From Paramacrobiotus metropolitanus (Eukaryota > Tardigrada > Eutardigrada > Parachela > Macrobiotidae): 64,000 nucleotides of DNA. Of the stretch, positions 59,401 to 64,000 are shown piece by piece (the first letter of the stretch is position 1; the number at the start of each line of letters is the position of its first letter). The notes below the pieces were generated by a model. The model was given only the letters and a program-made list of their open reading frames with translations. It was not told where the DNA came from and made no database searches. Where the stretch lies: contig NW_026570240.1 of NCBI RefSeq assembly GCF_019649055.1, positions 620,001 through 684,000 of the forward strand, read 5' to 3'. The translations under genes were made by a program, and so were the position numbers.

Positions 59401-61836
59401 CGTGTACGTATAAACGCTGTGATACTAATGACAAGCCAACTTCTAATGCCTACAATTAAAAGTCATAAGTAATACTACTAACTGTAAGAAAGTCCCGCTA
59501 CGATATACTTTATAATCATCGCATTATGCGCTGTTTTTTAAACTGTTGATCAAGACAACGGCATTTACAAGTTAGTTGAATCTGTTCAATGAAGGGAAGT
59601 CTTTATCGGAGTATTGTATTTATCGGAGCTGATGCAGTGTTTTTGAACGGCAGGAGAAACAGAAATAAGAATTAGAATTAACTAACCTTTATGTAAATGA
59701 TATCGGAGAAAGTACTGTTGATATCGGTTATGAGAAACAACATAACCTTTCCGACATTGGACAAGAAAAGTGCTTCGTTTTCCTGTGTGGAAATGCAGGC
59801 TCCCGTCTGAGAGGCTGGATGATTGTCTAATCTGTATATTCTATTCTATGCCTGGCACATAATTACGAAGGTAGCCCTATGAGTGTTTGTTCATCGAGAT
59901 CATTTTGTTGCTGCAGTGCTATTTTGCTGGCAGTCCCGCAGCTCATTTTTCTAATCATTGCAAGTCCCGTCTGAATACGTCAGCGCAATAGCGGTCTTTA
60001 CCTAATCTAATGACGGCTGCAACCCAAGCTGCCGGATATCGATACAGTAGGAATGTGTTCTTTCAGAAACCTAATCAAAAGAGAAAATTTCATTAATCAG
60101 AAAATCGATACGGCTTGCAGTTAGCATAAACAACGGTATTCCTGTAATGTTTCCAGCTGCTGCTGTGTACAGTGCATCGATGCGTGATATGAATGCAGTT
60201 TCATATCGACATTCTACCGGCATGTATATCCAGGATCCAATATTATGTACGAGCTTGTGATTGATGTCTGAATCCAGGTAAAACGGAGGATTGTTCAAAC
60301 TTTTCCGTATGCTGCCAGTAGCAAGCAATACAATCTTTCAAGATGCGTAAGGCAGTTAAGTTTATTATTTTTTTTGTAAAATGAAGTATGGCTTCTCGCT
60401 GTTCTTCTTTATAAACAGTTAGCTCATAAGGTCACAGGTCTTGCCTCCCTTGGTACCTGCGTTCAGCAGCAAGGGTCATGTAATCTCATACGCTGTGGGA
60501 TTCGCTGGTTGTTGCTTTGATTTGATTCTGCCGTACTCGTCTATCCATGAACCCAGATATTAAAAATATAAAAGCAGTACAAAGTCATAGACGAAAGGAT
60601 TCGCAATGAAAAAAATATATTTTAAAGAGAATGCAAACACTGTCAAATATTTATTATCGTGCGGCTGTGCCGTGTGATACATTACTCTTATACTAGCAGT
60701 AATTTGGTACTGCCAGTATGGTTAATGAAATATCGTAGTAACAATAATATTTATCCACACGGCGCCCTCTAATTAAAACGACTGCGGTCTAGCCTGAGCT
60801 AACTTATAAACACCAATGCAAAACATTAAAACTCTTTATAAGCTGCAATGATCATTATTGTTCTTTAAATTTTCTATCAGCCATAAACTGCGCCGATCAA
60901 TAATTCTTTATAACTTTCTCAACTTTAGTGTATAGTAGCGTCAAGATTAGTTATCGAGACAAGATTATTATTTATGTCTTCATGGCGAAAGTGGAGGAAA
61001 ATGTTACTTATGCAGACAGCAATGTAATTTATTCAGGATCATGTTTGCAGAACCAAAATACCGACAAAAGAATTCGTCATAAAAAAACACTGTTTCGAAA
61101 GTATTAACAGACAGGGTGAAAATTTGTCGTGTCGCATAACAGTTACTTTAGCGTCAAATTTGCTGTATAATAATACATGTACCTAGTACCGTAAAAGCTG
61201 ACCGTAATGAAAAAATATCGAAAGGAAGGTCCAGAAGGCCCACAGTTTTGCATTACTAAATGACGTAAGGAGGGATAGTCAAAGGAAGACGCATTCCGCA
61301 TTTACAGCTGAGTGTACTGTACACAGCATACGCAATTAACCATTTCAACTTCACCGTGACAAAATTACTTAGTTAACTATTAACGCTGTCTCAAAACCGC
61401 AGACTCTGTCGCCAAATAAGGCATTTACGAATGTTAAGCAAACAGGATATTTACCAAATCAACTATTTTCTTAGCTCCTGGCAGCAATAAATTTTTGCTG
61501 CACTGTAAAGCAACTTTTAGACTACTTACTATACAATCTAGGGATCCGGCCACACGGTCCAAGTTTTCTTCCGCGAGTGCTGGTGAATCCGTGCAAGTTA
61601 AAAGTAAGCGCTAACTTCTGCAAAGACTCGGTGTTATATCGACGAAAAGAGAAATCGTATTCAAGATCAATTAAAATTCAAGCATTAAACGCCACATCTC
61701 TATCGGTAATAACTAACAACTACAAATGACAGTAATTTCAATAGCTCTTTAATCCCCATTATGCGGTCTCATTTAGTGCAAGACTATGTATTCAGCGCGC
61801 CTCAACCACGAAGACTGTAGAAGGAAACTGGCCCAA
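59401..61836. other. Intergenic, no recognised gene
   Basis: AT-rich. An 85-codon open frame on the minus strand at 60071-60328 has no family resemblance or convincing splice sites. Confidence 0.4.
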
Positions 61837-62036
61837 TTAGAAGCATGCAGCAGGAATGTTGTCCTGTGGATCAACACAGGGTTCTCGATCATTTAGCACA
61901 TAGGCGCGATTCAATATTCCCGTGTACGGCTGTCGATCCATGTCGGAGCTACCTGTGCGATCACTCCACATGACCAGCTTGTACGAGGATATGATTATCG
62001 ATTTTGCAGATAGGAAGAAGATACCAATAATTTTCC
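61837..62036 (-). CDS. Possible terminal exon of an unrecognised protein
   Basis: A minus-strand frame follows a possible acceptor (GGTAG at 62037-62041). It starts with a hydrophobic stretch (KIIGIFFLSAKSIIISSYK) and ends in a non-repetitive Asp/Asn/Pro-rich tail (NREPC-type, DPQDNIPAACF) before TAA. The phase would fit an upstream GC-rich frame ending at a GTAAAG donor near 62340 (HGVIYRPG). No family is recognised, so this is a weak call. Confidence 0.2.
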
Positions 62037-63274
62037 CTACCGTATGTACATACATAATATATTATATTATTTTACTGTGCCATACCTTGCCGGTAAGTAT
62101 AAGAAATCAATAACCGACAAGCTGCTCCGGTACCGGTATGAGCGAGTGCATGCTGCATATAACAGTGCCATATATGTGCCATGCGCAGTGTGCCAACGTT
62201 AACACAGTGCACTGGCGATCGATAACAGGGAGAGGAGCGGGGATCGAAGAGTCAATCAGTAAGCATCATTAGTACAGCATAGGCGTAATATCAGGTACTT
62301 ACCTTAAAGAGGAGAAATGTTAGTTTTCACCTCTTTACCTGGTCGATAAATCACGCCATGTTTTTCTGCTCGCGGAGCACGTCTTCGTGCCACTCGAGTG
62401 GATGCACGGCGCACGCGCATTGATGCTGAAGAGCTGGGTAGTGCGGGTCGGGCACGGCCGCGACAACGGGAGAGAAAAGGATGAGCTGCCACTCGAAGCC
62501 GTGGGTCACGTTAGACGCTACTTGCTTGTTTTCCATGCGCGCGTGGGTATGTCTTCCTTCTCGGCCTTTTTCTCCGACATGTACATGTCCAAGTACTGCC
62601 ATGCGCACAACTAATTAAGTGATCAAATGCAGGTGACCTTTCGCTACCACGCCTATGAGGCATTAACTGCGCAAAACAAACGATTCCAGTGATTCTGCAC
62701 CCTGCACGCTTTAATGGACCACCATAGCATACCTATGTGCATGGTAGGTTCTGGGATGGTTTCCGATGTTTCGTGATGACACCAGGTGACAGGTCATCCG
62801 AGCAGTTGCGCACAACCGACATGCATGTCCATGCATACGCATACGCATGTCCACATTTTTCCACATATGTGTGCAGCGGTTGCAGAGTCAAAGACAGACC
62901 CATTTACTGATAAAATACAGCATTTTCATATTATCTCACAATTGATACTCATTCACTACTATGCCCTTCATACAACCACCGACGGATCGAGAAACATACC
63001 TACACTTACAACATCTTTTCACTTGCGAGCACTTCAGAATTTTATTTGATCATCCATATGTTTTTGTCGACAAACGACGAAGAATGTCGGACAGGTGCAA
63101 AATCTGTTAATACTATTATTCTATGTAGATGTGGTGCAACGTAGATTATAGAAGTTTTCACTTATAAACAGAAAGAAAAAATCAAAAAATATAATAAATA
63201 ACCCGAATTACGAACGCAAACAACAACAATCAATCTGAACTGTGCCATCAGAATGTTGTTTTCTCTAGCGCCGA
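62037..63274. other. Intergenic, GC-rich patch, no recognised gene
   Basis: The 62340-62600 patch is GC- and CpG-rich with overlapping open frames on both strands (Arg-rich on minus). It may be a promoter or first exon. 62820-62870 contains ATGCAT/CATGCATACGC repeats. Nothing else is supported. Confidence 0.4.
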
Positions 63275-63921
63275 TCACGAAGAAGCTTGTTTGATTAATT
63301 CTCTTGCGATGATCAACCGCTGAATTTGGCTGGTGCCTTCATAAATCTACAAAAAAAGGAGAACTGACAGCTCAACAAGAAGGACGTGGACAGAATACTG
63401 AAGTCTTGCCTGGAAGATTTTTGCGTCACGCATTAATTTTTCTACAGGATATTCACTGTTGAAGCCATTGCCACCGAAAACCTATCCAGTCATGATGAAA
63501 ACGCGAGAGAATCAGACGAGGCCCATTATTTACCGGTAACCAAATGTCAAAAGCATTTGTGAGTTATTACCTGAACAGCATCCGCGGCTACTTCGTTAGC
63601 AATATCCGCTGCATAGCATTTGGCAATGCTTGCGTAGTATGTGTTATTCCTGCCCTGATCCACTTCCCACGCCGCCCGGTATGTTGCCAAGCGGGCATTC
63701 TGCACTTTAATGGCCATGTCAGCCAAAATGTTTCCCACGGATTGATGCTATATCAGTAACCGGCCTTTTTCGTTAATTAACCATCTACAGTTTCACGTTA
63801 AATGGCAAAATACCTCGAAAATAAATTTGCCAAATGTCTTCCGCTCCGTGCTGTACTTGACAGCCTCATCCATCGCCCGTTGTGCCAACCCGACAGCACT
63901 TGCGCCTACGGGGGGTCTGGT
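63275..63921 (-). CDS. ACADM: Medium-chain acyl-CoA dehydrogenase, C-terminal exons (partial)
   Basis: Visible exons (minus order) are 63921..63814, 63747..63571, 63481..63410 and 63346..63275. Upstream exons lie beyond the right edge. It is a mitochondrial flavoenzyme for the first step of beta-oxidation of medium-chain acyl-CoAs. The sequence follows MCAD closely: [100 protein letters not shown], and [16 protein letters not shown] with the catalytic Glu of the YEGT motif. The intron 63347-63409 begins GCAAGA after a perfect exon end CAG, so it is a GC-AG intron. The others are GT-AG. Confidence 0.95.
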
Positions 63922-64000
63922 CTGATCTGGATGAAAACCGAAAACATATCCTTTAGTGTGATTAAAATTAAGCAATTTCGTATAAATCTAGATTTTAAAA

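Noticed and set aside
60071-60328. 85-codon minus-strand frame after 60.0 kb
   Set aside because: No recognisable family, no signal peptide, and no phase-consistent partner exon was found.
1-64000. CRISPR arrays, bacterial operons or prophage
   Set aside because: No regularly spaced repeats with unique spacers, no ribosome-binding-site-led gene chains, and genes are clearly spliced eukaryotic ones.

Overview
This window is a stretch of an invertebrate animal nuclear genome. It carries multi-exon genes with mostly short GT-AG introns, animal-type proteins (classical dynamin with PH, GED and proline-rich regions, a GMAP-210-like golgin, SLC23 and SLC28 transporters, RBM22) and an intron-containing tRNA-Ser. 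Gene density is high, about 17 protein genes in 64 kb. A small-genome ecdysozoan such as a tardigrade would fit, but nothing seen here fixes the phylum. All gene models were built by eye from homology remembered at family level, splice signals and reading-frame continuity. Most models close to an exact multiple of three with a start and a stop.

Layout. 0-0.8 kb: C-terminal end of an RNA polymerase I A49-like subunit (+), followed by a 50-bp minisatellite. 3.1-6.6 kb: SLC28 concentrative nucleoside transporter (-). 9.2-10.6 kb: hemerythrin-like HHE protein with a long charged tail (+). 11.3-14.8 kb: SLC23 nucleobase/ascorbate transporter (+). 15.7-19.8 kb: dynamin (-), with a near-perfect 65-bp palindrome in its largest intron. 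21.1-30.7 kb: three secreted Gly/Tyr/Ser-rich proteins (one -, two +). 31.5 kb: tRNA-Ser(GCT). 32.2-34.2 kb: RBM22 (-), head to head with an HSD17B10-type dehydrogenase (+, 34.7-36.0). 37.3-39.4 kb: MFSD1-like transporter (+). 40.9-43.4 kb: intronless GMAP-210-like golgin (+). 44.0-46.8 kb: uracil-DNA glycosylase (-), divergent from an AP endonuclease with a roughly 500-residue N-terminal extension (+, 48.1-51.8). 52.0-52.6 kb: a 606-bp foldback element. 53.1-55.4 kb: H-type ferritin (-). 57.3-59.4 kb: a dual-specificity phosphatase-like protein whose catalytic Cys is Ser (-). 63.3-64 kb: C-terminal end of medium-chain acyl-CoA dehydrogenase (-), running off the right edge.

Themes. Two neighbouring genes act in successive steps of base-excision repair (UNG, then AP endonuclease) and diverge from a shared 1.4-kb region. 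Nucleoside and nucleobase importers lie about 5 kb apart with only the HHE gene between them. The three secreted Gly/Tyr-rich genes form a local cluster. Two of them place an R-x-K-R furin-type site directly before the Gly-Tyr domain, which suggests maturation of a structural or adhesive extracellular material. The largest was assembled from five exons that individually look like noise.

The most novel-looking points are the furin-gated Gly-Tyr protein cluster, a golgin carrying 11-13 regularly spaced QT motifs that look like a dynein light chain (LC8) binding ladder, the HHE protein, the pseudophosphatase and the long foldback element.
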